The notes: generated by a model from the letters alone, not told the origin. 64,000 nucleotides of DNA from CAMLIZ01 sp036231905 (GCF_036231905.1 NZ_JAZARE010000010.1:1-64000), one strand, 5' to 3'; positions 15,932 through 25,101 are shown, numbered from the stretch's first letter. A program made the numbers and translations.

Positions 15932-18721
15932 TCACCGCACCACGAACACCACCGCCGTGCGCGGCGGCACGGTGAAGCGTCCGCGCTCGGCATCGAACCG
16001 CGCAGTCGCGGCCCGGGTGTCGGTCGCGCCCGCGTGGGTGTGCACGGGATGCAGCGTGAAGTGGTGGCCGCGCAGCGCGGGTGCGTCGATCTCGTGCGCC
16101 TGCAGGTCCACGTTGATCAGGTAGGCCAGCTCGGCAAAACCGGCGTCGGCCAGGCCGCGACCGTCGAGCACTGCGGCCACGACCGTGGGCTCCTGTTGCG
16201 GCCCGGTGTTGAAGAAGCTCAGCCGGCGCTGCACCTCGTCGGCGCTGCGCAGCCGGAACAGCGATGAGCTCGCGCGGATACGCAGCAGGTCGCGGAAGGC
16301 ATCGCGCGTCCAGGCGATGTCGGCCGGCGTGGGCTTGAGCTGCGGGTCTGCCAGCAGCGGCCGGAACACCGGCCAGGACGTGCCGTTGTCCTGCTCGGGC
16401 GGCAGGCCGGCGCCGAAGCCGTTGTCGGTGTACGTCCAGTCCAGGCGGTTGAAGTGATCGCCGGAGTCGTAGCTGTTGCGGTCCAGCGACTTGCTGCGCA
16501 GCACGTCCTGCCCGGCATGGAAATACGCGACGCCCTGGCTGAAGGCGACGACTGCCGCGCCCAGCAGCTGCACGCGGGCGCGGTCCTCGCGCGAGGTGTG
16601 GCGGGGAAGCTTCAGCGCGTTGTTGTCGTACAGGGTCTGGTTGTCGTGGTTCTCGACGTAGTTCACCACCTCGGCCGGCTGGCTGGCGTAGCCGGCCGGT
16701 TGGCCGGCGTAGTCCATGGCCTCCAGCGGCTGCAGCTCCCCGCCGGCCGTGTTCATGCGGTAGCTGCGCAAGGTGCCCGCCAGGCCCACGCGCACCAGGT
16801 CCGCCGCCTTCAGCAGCGCCGCACGGTCGGCGGGCGGCGCGAGCAGATTGCGGTCATACCCCAGGCCGTTGATCCAGCCCTGGCGCTGCACCAGCTGCTC
16901 GCCGGCGTCGCCCGCAGAGCCGCCACGCACCGCGTCGCGCCCACGGTCGCTGAAGGTGCCGATGCCGCTGCCGTTGAGCGAGTGCTGGGAGGCCTGCACG
17001 AAGCGGGCGCCGTCGGCCACCTCGCCGAAGTTCCATCCCTCGCCGAGCAACGGCACATCACGGCCGAGTTCGGCCTTCAGGCGCTGCTGCAGCCGCTCCA
17101 TCAGCGCGCGCGGCTGGTGCGCCATCAGGTCGAAGCGGAAGGAGTCGATGCCATAGGCGCGCGCCCAGGTGAGCACCGAATCGATGAGCAGCTTGCCCAT
17201 CATGCGGTGCTCGGTGGCGGTGTTGTCGCAGCAGGTGGAGCGCTCCACCTGGCCGCGCGCATCCAGCCGGTGGTAGTAGCCCGGCACGACGCGGTCCAGC
17301 ACCGAGTGGGCTCGCTGTCCCGAGGCGGCGGTGTGGTTGTAGACCACGTCCATGCCCACCCGCAGGCCGGCGGCATGCAGGGCCATCACCATGTGGCGGA
17401 ACTCGCGCACACGCACCGCGCCATTGGCCGCGTCGGTGGCATAGCTGCCCTCGGGTGCGGTGTAGTGCAAGGGGTCGTAGCCCCAGTTGAAGCAGTCCCT
17501 GTCCTTCACCGCCACCACGGCGGCCTGCTGCGTGGTGCCATCGGGCGCGCCGCCGACAGAGGGCGTGACGCAGCCGGCCTCCGGCACCGTGGCCATGTCG
17601 AACACCGGCAGCAGGTGCACGTCGGTCAGGCCCGCATCGGCCAGGCCTTTCAGGTGCTTCATGCCGTTGGACCCTGTGTCGGTGAACGCGAGGTACTTGC
17701 CGCGGTGGGCGGGTGGCACGGTGGCGTCGGAGATGGAGAAGTCGCGCAGGTGCAGTTCGTAGATCACGAGGTCGGTGAGCGCCTTTGCTGCGTCCGGCCT
17801 CGTATGCGCGTCCCACTGCGGTGGCTTGAACGCCGGATCGTCGAGTTGCACCACCTGGCTGCGGCGCGAATCGGTATTCAGGCTCAGCGAATAGGGATCG
17901 GTCACGCGGTTGCGCACCAGGCCGACGCCGGGCACGAACACGTCCACGAGGTAGGTGTAGCTGCGGCCGGTGAGCATGCGTTTGTGCTGCCCGGCCCACA
18001 CACCGGTGGCTGGGTCGAACCTCAGGGGCCGCAGCGATCGCGCCGGCTTGTCGCCGTCCGGATAGAGGCACACCGACACCTGTTGCGCGGTGGGCGCCCA
18101 GAGCTTGAAGCTTGTGCGGCCGCCCGTCGCCGAGGCGCCCAGGTCGTTCGCCTGCTCGGCCGCGGCATACAGCGCGTCCAGCGCCGCCGCGTGCTGCACG
18201 CGGGTGGCCTGCAGCACGCGGCCCTGCGCGTCCTCCCTCACCAGCAGCAACTGGCCCTTCAGCCACTGCGGCAGCCGGCGCGATGCTGCGGCATCCAGCG
18301 TGAGCACCACGCCGGGTTGCAGGTACTTGAAGCGCTTCGCCAAGGCGTCGGGCAGCGCAGCCGCGCGCGGCCGGAGCACGGCCGCCGCGTCTGCGCCCTG
18401 CACCGGCTGACCCGGCACGGCAACGAGGCAGCCTGCTTGGGAATACAGCAGGCGAAAGCGCTCTTCTCCGCCAGCGACCTGCGGCCACTGGATCAGCGTT
18501 GGGTCGAGCCAGACCGCGGCCGCCTCGTGGGCGGGAGGGGTTGCCGGTGCTGTGGCGCCGGGTGATGCGGGCAGCGAGTGCAACACGGACTGCGCGTCCG
18601 GCGAATTGCAGGCGCTCAGGGTGGCAGGTGGGTACGTGAACCCTGCGGCATGCGCCGCCATGGCGAGGCACTGCAGTCCCAACCATGCGACGAGGTGGCG
18701 AAGGCGCGGCGCGCAGTTCAA
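15932..18721 (-). CDS. pulA: Second pullulanase-type alpha-1,6-glucosidase, secreted, TTG start
   Basis: A 929-aa paralogue of the downstream pullulanase. It starts directly with the N2 domain (AVWLDPTLIQWP near 69) and lacks the CBM41-like module. Catalytic signatures are intact: YNHT, DSFRFDLMAH (nucleophile Asp531) and GEGWNFGE (Glu561). The TTG at 18721 is chosen because AGGGAGG lies 6 nt upstream and because it yields a good signal peptide (MNCAPRLRHLVAWLGLQCLA then MAAHA, cleavage after residue 25). It is exported without lipidation. It is divergent from the amylase operon across a 143-bp region carrying operator-like sites. Confidence 0.9.
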   Translation of the reverse strand: MNCAPRLRHLVAWLGLQCLAMAAHAAGFTYPPATLSACNSPDAQSVLHSLPASPGATAPATPPAHEAAAVWLDPTLIQWPQVAGGEERFRLLYSQAGCLVAVPGQPVQGADAAAVLRPRAAALPDALAKRFKYLQPGVVLTLDAAASRRLPQWLKGQLLLVREDAQGRVLQATRVQHAAALDALYAAAEQANDLGASATGGRTSFKLWAPTAQQVSVCLYPDGDKPARSLRPLRFDPATGVWAGQHKRMLTGRSYTYLVDVFVPGVGLVRNRVTDPYSLSLNTDSRRSQVVQLDDPAFKPPQWDAHTRPDAAKALTDLVIYELHLRDFSISDATVPPAHRGKYLAFTDTGSNGMKHLKGLADAGLTDVHLLPVFDMATVPEAGCVTPSVGGAPDGTTQQAAVVAVKDRDCFNWGYDPLHYTAPEGSYATDAANGAVRVREFRHMVMALHAAGLRVGMDVVYNHTAASGQRAHSVLDRVVPGYYHRLDARGQVERSTCCDNTATEHRMMGKLLIDSVLTWARAYGIDSFRFDLMAHQPRALMERLQQRLKAELGRDVPLLGEGWNFGEVADGARFVQASQHSLNGSGIGTFSDRGRDAVRGGSAGDAGEQLVQRQGWINGLGYDRNLLAPPADRAALLKAADLVRVGLAGTLRSYRMNTAGGELQPLEAMDYAGQPAGYASQPAEVVNYVENHDNQTLYDNNALKLPRHTSREDRARVQLLGAAVVAFSQGVAYFHAGQDVLRSKSLDRNSYDSGDHFNRLDWTYTDNGFGAGLPPEQDNGTSWPVFRPLLADPQLKPTPADIAWTRDAFRDLLRIRASSSLFRLRSADEVQRRLSFFNTGPQQEPTVVAAVLDGRGLADAGFAELAYLINVDLQAHEIDAPALRGHHFTLHPVHTHAGATDTRAATARFDAERGRFTVPPRTAVVFVVR

Positions 18722-18727
18722 TGGAGG

Positions 18728-18734
18728 CCTCCCT
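18728..18734 (-). promoter_or_regulatory. Ribosome-binding site that fixes the pullulanase TTG start
   Basis: The minus strand reads AGGGAGG, then CCTCCA, then TTG. The 6-nt spacing and near-perfect Shine-Dalgarno match support initiation at TTG rather than at any upstream in-frame codon. Confidence 0.8.
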
Positions 18735-18751
18735 GGAGTTGCGCATCGTAA

Positions 18752-18766
18752 AGAAGTAAAACTACA
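18752..18766 (-). promoter_or_regulatory. GTAG/CTAC operator-like site, pullulanase side
   Basis: AGAAGT-AAA-ACTACA: the right half matches the ACTACA arm seen in six other intergenic places in this locus and the left half matches TGTAGT at 4 of 6. It lies about 31-45 bp upstream of the pullulanase TTG, in its presumed promoter. Confidence 0.5.
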
Positions 18767-18840
18767 TACTCTCTTAGGACGAACCCTCGGAGCTTCAACG
18801 GCTGCCGCCCACATCGGAACAACCCGAATACAAGCTGCTA

Positions 18841-18855
18841 TGTACCTAGACTACA
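18841..18855 (+). promoter_or_regulatory. GTAG/CTAC operator-like site, amylase side
   Basis: TGTACC-TAG-ACTACA: a 6-3-6 imperfect palindrome with an intact ACTACA arm. It ends only 9 bp before the amylase ATG, where it would cover the transcription start or the ribosome-binding region. No Shine-Dalgarno sequence is visible there. Confidence 0.5.
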
Positions 18856-18864
18856 TTTGCGCGC

Positions 18865-20451
18865 ATGCTGAATCGCCTTTTCCTGTGCGCCGCTGCCTGC
18901 GTCCTTGGCGCCTGCGCCACGCCGCCGGAACCCGCCACCGAGCTCGCTCCCGTGCCCTTCGCCGGCCAGCCCAGCGTCCTGCCGGACGGCTGGGAACACG
19001 GTGCCTTCATGGAGGTGTTCGTGCGCGGCTACAAGGACAGCAACGCCGACGGCATCGGTGATCTGCGCGGGCTGACGCAGAGCCTCGACTACCTGAAGGC
19101 GCTGGGCGTCAAGGGCCTGTGGCTGATGCCGATCACCCGCAGCGCCGACCACGACCACGGCTACGCGGTCACCGACTACCGGGGCATCGAGGCCGACTAC
19201 GGCACGCTCGCGGACCTGGACGAGCTGCTGCGCCAGGCCCACGCCCGCGGCATCGGCGTGATCATGGATTACGTGATCAACCACAGCGCCGCCAGCCATC
19301 CGCTGTTCGTGCAGGCCAAGGGCTCACGCAGCAGCCCGATGCGCGACTGGTTCGTGTGGCAGGACACCGCCCCCGCCGGCTGGGACGTGTGGGGCCACAA
19401 CCCCTGGTACGCGGAGAGCGGCAGCAGCTACTACGCCACCTTCGGCCCGCACATGCCGGACTTCAACCTCCGCAATCCGGCGGCGGTGAACTACCACTTC
19501 GACAGCCTGCGCTTCTGGCTCAACCGCGGGCTGGACGGCTTTCGGTTCGACGCCGTGCCGCACCTGATCGAGAACAACGCCAGGGACTGGAACGACCAGC
19601 CCGAGAGCTACGCCCTCATGGGCCAGGTGCAGGCGCTGGTCAAGCGCTACGACAAGCGCCACCTGGTGTGCGAGGCCACCGCCCACCCCACCGCCTGGGC
19701 CGCGCCCGAGGCCTGCGGCAGCGCCTTCGCCTTCGGCCTGGAGCACCACATCGCCGCCGCAGCGCGCGGCGACACCCAGGCGATCCAGGCCGTGGCCGAC
19801 TGGTTCAAGACCGCGCCGCTGGGCATGGCCACCATGGTGTCCAACCACGACATCTTTGCCGGCGAGCGCCTGTGGGACCAGGTGAAAGGCGACACGGCGC
19901 AGTACCGCCTGGCTGCCGCCACCTACCTGCTGCTGCCCGGCACGCCGTTCATCTACTACGGCGAGGAAGTGGGCATGGCAGGCGGCGCCGGCCTGAGCGG
20001 CGACCCGAAGCTGCGCACGCCGATGAGCTGGACCGGCGACACCACCACCGCCGGCTTCACCAGCGGCCGGCCGTTCCGCGCCCTGTCGGCCAACGTGGCC
20101 ACGAACAACGCGGCCGCGCAGCAGACCGATGCCAACTCCATCCTTTCCTTCTACAAGGCCATGCTGCGCCTGCGCAACACGCTGCCGTCCATTGCACGCG
20201 GCAGCTACGAGCACGCGTTCGTGGCCGGGCAGGCCATGGGCTACCAGCGCGCGCTGGGCACCGAGCGCACGCTGGTGCTGCTGAACTACGCCACCGCACC
20301 CGCCACCGTTCGGGTGGGCCAACTGCCCGCGGGGGCCGCCCTCGTGCCCGCTTATCCCAAAGGCGGCCAGGCCGGCAAGGCGGACATAGGCGGCACTGCG
20401 GCGCTGGCGCTGCCCGCGCAGTCGGTGCAGGTCTACTTGGTGCGGCAGTGA
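18865..20451 (+). CDS. GH13 alpha-amylase/alpha-glucosidase family lipoprotein
   Basis: A 528-aa GH13 enzyme with a lipoprotein signal (lipobox LGAC, Cys17), so it is anchored outside the cytoplasm. The catalytic regions are MDYVINH (134-140), GFRFDAVPH with nucleophile Asp229, CEATAH with acid/base Glu270, and SNHD with Asp329. The pattern resembles oligo-glucosidases and trehalose-synthase-like GH13 proteins more than classical endo-amylases; the exact linkage specificity cannot be read. It opens a three-gene operon: its TGA overlaps the GTG of the kinase-like gene. An operator-like palindrome lies just upstream. Confidence 0.88.
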   Translation: MLNRLFLCAAACVLGACATPPEPATELAPVPFAGQPSVLPDGWEHGAFMEVFVRGYKDSNADGIGDLRGLTQSLDYLKALGVKGLWLMPITRSADHDHGYAVTDYRGIEADYGTLADLDELLRQAHARGIGVIMDYVINHSAASHPLFVQAKGSRSSPMRDWFVWQDTAPAGWDVWGHNPWYAESGSSYYATFGPHMPDFNLRNPAAVNYHFDSLRFWLNRGLDGFRFDAVPHLIENNARDWNDQPESYALMGQVQALVKRYDKRHLVCEATAHPTAWAAPEACGSAFAFGLEHHIAAAARGDTQAIQAVADWFKTAPLGMATMVSNHDIFAGERLWDQVKGDTAQYRLAAATYLLLPGTPFIYYGEEVGMAGGAGLSGDPKLRTPMSWTGDTTTAGFTSGRPFRALSANVATNNAAAQQTDANSILSFYKAMLRLRNTLPSIARGSYEHAFVAGQAMGYQRALGTERTLVLLNYATAPATVRVGQLPAGAALVPAYPKGGQAGKADIGGTAALALPAQSVQVYLVRQ

Positions 20452-21575
20452 CCGGCAGCCTGGACGCCGAACGCCACGCGGCGCAGTTCGCGTTCGCCGC
20501 CAGTGGGGCCGACCTGGTGGTGGGCAGCACGGACCGCCTGCCATGGAGCGCTGCCGAACTCGCCACGCTGGACCTGGGCGACGCAGCAGTGCTGCAGCGG
20601 CTGGACTCCGGCCTCACCGCCCGGGTGTACCGCCTCACCGATGGCACGCGCCACTGGACCCTCAAGCGCGCGCGCCCGCAGGCGCTGGTGCACAACAACG
20701 ACGGCCAGACCTCGTTCCTCAACGAGGTGCAGCGACGTGCGGACCTGCAGGCGCTGAAGCGGCAGCCGGGCGGCGAGCAACGCTGGGCCGCCATCGTGGA
20801 CACCGAGTTCGCGGCGTATCGCCAGGGCGTCATCCTGTCGCCCTGGATCGAGGGCCAACCGGTGCAGCATTGGGACGAGCGCCGGCTGGTGCAGTTGTTC
20901 GAGGTGGTGTGCGCGCTGTGGACCGAGGGCCTGTTCGAGTGGGACCTGTGCAGCGGCAACATCCTGGACGACGGCCGGCAGCTGCGCCTGTTCGACTTCG
21001 GCTACATGTACCGCTTCGACCCGCTGCGCCAGTTCAACTCCGCGGGCAACGGCAGCGACCAGCCGATGTTCCACCCGGCCGAACGCTTCGAGACCCGGCA
21101 CCACGCCGCCCACCTGCTGACGCTGGCCGAAGAAGCCGGCGAGGCGGCGGCGCTGCAGGCCTTCCGGCTGGAGAAGGCTGTGGCGACTGAAGCCTATCGG
21201 CAGATGCGCAGCACCATCGCGCCCCGGGGCGCAGCGCAGCACGTGATCGACTGGCTGGACTCGCTGGTCCGGCGCTGGCACACGGCCCTGCAAGGCAGCG
21301 CCGAAGCGCTATACCGCAGCGAGCTGTGGCGCTCGCATGTGCTGGACCTGCATGACGACCTGAGCGGGCGCAGCTGCACGCCGATGACCTTGCGCCGGGT
21401 GGACTGGCTGCTCGACAGCCTGGTGCACCATCACGACGCGCTCCGGGCCGGCGGCGCTTTTTTCGGCGGCGACGATTGGCGCGGCCGCGACCAACTCCTC
21501 AGCCACTACCGCGCGCAACGCCAACTGGCCGCCACATTGCAGACCGTTCGCGAGACCACCGACACCACCGCATGA
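20448..21575 (+). CDS. Uncharacterised protein-kinase-fold phosphotransferase in the glucan locus
   Basis: A 375-aa cytoplasmic protein (no signal peptide) with the residues of a functional kinase-like fold: TLKRA Lys73, a Glu at 93 in the expected helix, FEWDLCSGNIL with catalytic-loop Asp166 and Asn171, and LFDFG with Asp183. The lobe order fits APH/choline-kinase or LPS-core-kinase-like enzymes. It starts at GTG 20448 overlapping the amylase stop and ends overlapping the next ATG (ATGA), so it is coupled between two exported glycosidases. Its substrate is unknown; a sugar such as maltose is one idea, a cell-envelope component another. Confidence 0.7.
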   Translation: MTGSLDAERHAAQFAFAASGADLVVGSTDRLPWSAAELATLDLGDAAVLQRLDSGLTARVYRLTDGTRHWTLKRARPQALVHNNDGQTSFLNEVQRRADLQALKRQPGGEQRWAAIVDTEFAAYRQGVILSPWIEGQPVQHWDERRLVQLFEVVCALWTEGLFEWDLCSGNILDDGRQLRLFDFGYMYRFDPLRQFNSAGNGSDQPMFHPAERFETRHHAAHLLTLAEEAGEAAALQAFRLEKAVATEAYRQMRSTIAPRGAAQHVIDWLDSLVRRWHTALQGSAEALYRSELWRSHVLDLHDDLSGRSCTPMTLRRVDWLLDSLVHHHDALRAGGAFFGGDDWRGRDQLLSHYRAQRQLAATLQTVRETTDTTA

Positions 21576-23425
21576 TCCATCGCCTTCTTGCCACCCTGTT
21601 CTGCGCCCTGCTGCTGCAGCCTGCCGGTGCAGCCGGCGCCTCGCTGGTCGACCGTGTGGAGCCGCCCCATTGGTGGGTGGGCATGGCGAGCCCGCAGCTG
21701 CAGCTGATGGTGCACGGCCCGGGCATTGCGGCCTTCACCCCCACCCTGCGCCACCCCGGCGTGCGCATCGCGGGCGTGACGCGCACACCCAACCCCAACT
21801 ACCTGTTCATCGACCTGCACATCGCCCCCGGCACCCGGCCCGGCACGCTGGACCTGCGCCTGCAGCATGGCCCCCAGGTGCTGCACCAACCGTATGCACT
21901 GCTCGCGCGCGAGCCGGGGTCCGCACAGCGGCGCGGCTTCAGCGCGGCCGATGTCTTCCTCAACCTGGTGCCCGACCGCTTCGCCAACGGCAACCCGGCC
22001 AACGACAACCTGCCGGGCTTTGCCGACACCGCCGACCGCAGCAACGATGCGGCCGGCCGCCATGGCGGCGACATCCAGGGCATGGTGGACCACCTGGGCG
22101 ACATTGCCGCCATGGGCTACACCATGCTGTGGCCCACGCCGCTCATCGAGAACAACCAGCCGAAGTACTCGTACCACGGCTATGCGGCCACCGACCTCTA
22201 CAGGATCGACGCCCGTTTTGGCAGCAACGAGGATTACCGCCGCCTGGTGGCGCTGGCGCGGCAACAGGGCATCGGCGTCATCCAGGACATCGTGCTCAAC
22301 CACATCGGCTCCGGCCACTGGTGGATGAAGGACCTGCCCGCGCCCGACTGGCTCACCCACGGCGGCCAATTTGTCCCCACGCAGCACTTCCGCACCGCGA
22401 TCAGCGATCCCTACGCCTCACAGGCCGACAAGCGCAACTTCACCGAAGGCTGGTTCACCGACACCATGCCGGACATGAACCAGCGCAATCCGCTGGTGGC
22501 CACCTACCAGATCCAGAACACGATCTGGTGGATCGAATACGCGGGGCTGGCCGGCGTGCGCACCGACACCTACGGTTATTCCGACACCGCCTTCCTGGCC
22601 GAATGGTCACGCCGCGTGATGCAGGAGTACCCCCGGCTCAACATCGTGGGCGAGGAGTGGAGCGGCAACCCGGTGGTGGTGTCGTACTGGCTGCGCGGCC
22701 GCCGCAACCCTGACGGTTATGTCTCGCACACGCCAGGCATGATGGACTTCCCGCTGCACGAGACACTGCGGCGCGCGCTGGTGGCCGACGACGGCATGTT
22801 CACCGGGCTGAGCGAGCTGTATGCGGCGCTGGCCAACGACCAGCTCTATCCCGAGCCGATGAACATGGTGCTGTTCGAGGGCAACCATGACGTGCCGCGC
22901 CTGTTCAGCGTGCTGCACGAGGACCCGGCGCTGGTGAAGATGGCCCTGGCCTATGTGCTGACCATGCCGCGCATTCCACAGCTGTACTACGGCACCGACC
23001 TGCTGATGGCCAGCCCCACGCAGCGCGACGACGGGGCCACGCGGCGCGACTACCCCGGCGGCTGGCCGGGCGACACGGTGAACGGATTCACCGGCGCCGG
23101 CCTGTCGGCCCCACAGAAGGACATGCAGGCCTTCCTGCGCCGGCTGTTGAACTGGCGCAAGGGCCAGCCCGCCGTGCACCACGGCAAGCTGATGCACTAC
23201 ACGCCCGACCGGGGCACCTATGCCTGGTTCCGCTACGACGATCGCCAGCGCGTGATGGTGGTGCTGAACAAGTCGCGCGAGGCGGTGCCGCTGGACACGG
23301 CGCGATTTGCCGAAGCAATGGCCGGCCGGCGCCTGGGCACCGACGTGTTCACCGGCCAGGTGCACGACCTGGCGAGCACGCTCACCGTGCCCGCACGCTC
23401 CGTGCTGATCCTCGAGCTGAAGTAG
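21572..23425 (+). CDS. Exported neopullulanase/cyclomaltodextrinase (SusA-like GH13)
   Basis: A 617-aa enzyme starting at ATG 21572, which overlaps the previous TGA; it has a signal peptide (MIHRLLATLFCALLLQPAGA). The N-terminal beta domain (WWVGM then LQLMVHGPG, about 34-110) is the cyclomaltodextrinase N-domain found in Bacteroides SusA-type enzymes. The barrel shows QDIVLNH, VRTDTYGYSD (nucleophile Asp332), VGEEW (acid/base Glu361) and EGNHD. It probably degrades cyclodextrins, pullulan or linear maltodextrins in the periplasm. It converges on malQ with 15 bp between stops and no visible terminator. Confidence 0.88.
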   Translation: MIHRLLATLFCALLLQPAGAAGASLVDRVEPPHWWVGMASPQLQLMVHGPGIAAFTPTLRHPGVRIAGVTRTPNPNYLFIDLHIAPGTRPGTLDLRLQHGPQVLHQPYALLAREPGSAQRRGFSAADVFLNLVPDRFANGNPANDNLPGFADTADRSNDAAGRHGGDIQGMVDHLGDIAAMGYTMLWPTPLIENNQPKYSYHGYAATDLYRIDARFGSNEDYRRLVALARQQGIGVIQDIVLNHIGSGHWWMKDLPAPDWLTHGGQFVPTQHFRTAISDPYASQADKRNFTEGWFTDTMPDMNQRNPLVATYQIQNTIWWIEYAGLAGVRTDTYGYSDTAFLAEWSRRVMQEYPRLNIVGEEWSGNPVVVSYWLRGRRNPDGYVSHTPGMMDFPLHETLRRALVADDGMFTGLSELYAALANDQLYPEPMNMVLFEGNHDVPRLFSVLHEDPALVKMALAYVLTMPRIPQLYYGTDLLMASPTQRDDGATRRDYPGGWPGDTVNGFTGAGLSAPQKDMQAFLRRLLNWRKGQPAVHHGKLMHYTPDRGTYAWFRYDDRQRVMVVLNKSREAVPLDTARFAEAMAGRRLGTDVFTGQVHDLASTLTVPARSVLILELK

Positions 23426-23440
23426 CGCGTGCGCCGCGCG

Positions 23441-24958
23441 TCAGCCCGGCAGGGCCAGCATGTGGAACGGCGCACGGCGGCTGCCGGCCGTGACGTGAGC
23501 CAGCTGCTCCCGCGCGGCGTCGGTCACCATCGGCCAGTCGAAGCGCCACACCCAGTTGTTGAAGGTGGTGCCCGGCAGGTTCATGCGGTGCTTGCCGTCC
23601 AGGCCCAGCACGTCCTGGAACTGCGCGATGGCCAGGTTCGCCACCGAGTTCCAGGCCGCGCGGATCATGGCCCAGTGGATGTCCGCCCGCGTGGCGCCCA
23701 GGTAGCGCGCAGCGTACTGGCGCTCGCGCGGCGCGGTGGTGTCCCACCAGCCCACCACCGTGTGGTTGTCGTGCGTGCCGGTGTAGGCCACCGTCTCGCG
23801 CACGTAGTTGTGCGGCAGGAAGGGGTCATTGGCATCGCTGCTGAAGGCGAACTGCACGATGCGCATGCCGGGGAAGCCGAAGGCATCGCGCAGCTCGATC
23901 ACGTCGGGCGTGATCAGGCCCAGGTCCTCCGCCACGATGGGCAGCTTGCCGAGTGCGCGCTCGATGGCCTCGAACAGTGCCTTGCCCGGGCCCGGCACCC
24001 ACTGCCCTTCCATCGCCGTGGGGCAGGTGGCCGGCACTTCCCAGTAGCCCGCAAACCCGCGGAAGTGGTCGATGCGGAACACGTCGGCCAGCTCCAGCAT
24101 GCGGCGGATGCGCGCCGTCCACCAGGCAAAGTCTTCCGCGGCCATGCGGTCCCAGCGGTACAGCGGGTTGCCCCAGCGCTGACCGGTGGCGGCAAAGCCG
24201 TCGGGCGGCACGCCGGCCACCACCGTCGGCTGGAACTGCTCGTCCAGGAAGTACAGGTCCGGTCGCTCCCAGCAGTCCGCGCTGTCGTGCGCCACGAAGA
24301 TCGGCAGGTCGCCCATGATGGAGACGCCGCGTTCGTTGGCGTAGGCCTTGAGCGCCGTGCACTGACCGCCGAAGTTCCATTGCACGAAGCGCCAGAAGCC
24401 GATCGCCTCCGCATGCGTCTTCAGCGCCTGCGCCAGGGCCTGGGGGTCCCGCCGCTTCAGCGGTTCGGCCCATTCCCACCAGGGCCGCTCGCCGTGTGCC
24501 GACTTCAGCGCCATGAACAGCGCATAGGTGTCCAGCCAGTTCGACTGGGCGGTGCACCAGCTGTCGAAGTCGCGCTTGTCTTCCGCACTGCCGCGCTCGA
24601 AGAAGCCCTGGGCGGCCGCCTTCAGCTGCGCGACGCGCCAGGGCACCACACGCGCATAGTCCACGCGCCGCACGTCGAAGCCTTCGGCCGGCAGCTCGGG
24701 CGCCGGCAGCCAGCCGCGCTCCACCAGGGGCTCGAGCGCCACCATCAACGGGCTGCCTGCAAAAGCCGACACGCTCTGGTAGGGCGACTCGCAGGGGCCG
24801 ATCGGGTTGCTGGGCAGGATCTGCCACACGCGCTGGCCAGCGGACCGCAGCCAGTCGACGAAGCGGTAGGCGCCGGGACCGAAATCTCCCACGCCATGCG
24901 GCCCGGGCAGGGAGGTGATGTGCAGCAGCACGCCGGCGGCGCGTTCTTGAAGATTCAT
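23441..24958 (-). CDS. malQ: 4-alpha-glucanotransferase (amylomaltase)
   Basis: A 505-aa GH77 enzyme that transfers maltodextrin segments and releases glucose in the cytoplasm. Family features are LLHITSLPGPHGVGDFG near the start, FRIDHFRGF with nucleophile Asp297, IVAEDLG with acid/base Glu344, and THDNHT. It has no signal peptide, and its length matches the short amylomaltase form. Its promoter region carries the best operator palindrome of the locus (24993-25007), shared with the divergent malK region. Confidence 0.96.
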   Translation of the reverse strand: MNLQERAAGVLLHITSLPGPHGVGDFGPGAYRFVDWLRSAGQRVWQILPSNPIGPCESPYQSVSAFAGSPLMVALEPLVERGWLPAPELPAEGFDVRRVDYARVVPWRVAQLKAAAQGFFERGSAEDKRDFDSWCTAQSNWLDTYALFMALKSAHGERPWWEWAEPLKRRDPQALAQALKTHAEAIGFWRFVQWNFGGQCTALKAYANERGVSIMGDLPIFVAHDSADCWERPDLYFLDEQFQPTVVAGVPPDGFAATGQRWGNPLYRWDRMAAEDFAWWTARIRRMLELADVFRIDHFRGFAGYWEVPATCPTAMEGQWVPGPGKALFEAIERALGKLPIVAEDLGLITPDVIELRDAFGFPGMRIVQFAFSSDANDPFLPHNYVRETVAYTGTHDNHTVVGWWDTTAPRERQYAARYLGATRADIHWAMIRAAWNSVANLAIAQFQDVLGLDGKHRMNLPGTTFNNWVWRFDWPMVTDAAREQLAHVTAGSRRAPFHMLALPG

Positions 24959-24992
24959 GGTGTGGCTGATCAGAAAAGAGCAGAGTCAAAAG

Positions 24993-25007
24993 TGTAGTTG
25001 CACTACA
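24993..25007 (-). promoter_or_regulatory. GTAG-N5-CTAC operator upstream of malQ (perfect palindrome)
   Basis: TGTAGT-TGC-ACTACA is a perfect 6-3-6 inverted repeat, the best copy of the motif. It lies 35-49 bp upstream of the malQ ATG in the malQ-malK divergent region. Confidence 0.7.
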
Positions 25008-25072
25008 GCGCCGAGAACCTATCGGATTCACCAACAGAGGGAGAACCGGCGTTCACCCAGTGCCAACCCGCA

Positions 25073-25101
25073 TTGCTCATGCGCTACTGGAAATGTATAT
25101 T
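25073..25101 (+). promoter_or_regulatory. malK: malK operon promoter
   Basis: TTGCTC (25073-25078) and TATATT (25096-25101) are separated by 17 bp. The start falls near 25108, giving a leader of about 80 nt to the GTG of malK. The -10 is covered by an operator-like palindrome. Confidence 0.7.

Noticed and set aside
19119..20447. Extension of the kinase-like frame back into the amylase gene
   Set aside because: That part is the out-of-frame translation of the amylase and is Arg/Pro-rich nonsense; the GTG at 20448 overlapping the stop is the natural start.
20448..21575. Antibiotic-resistance aminoglycoside phosphotransferase
   Set aside because: The fold is similar, but the catalytic loop (EWDLCSGN) is not the APH HGDxxxxN form and the coupling with amylases points to another role.
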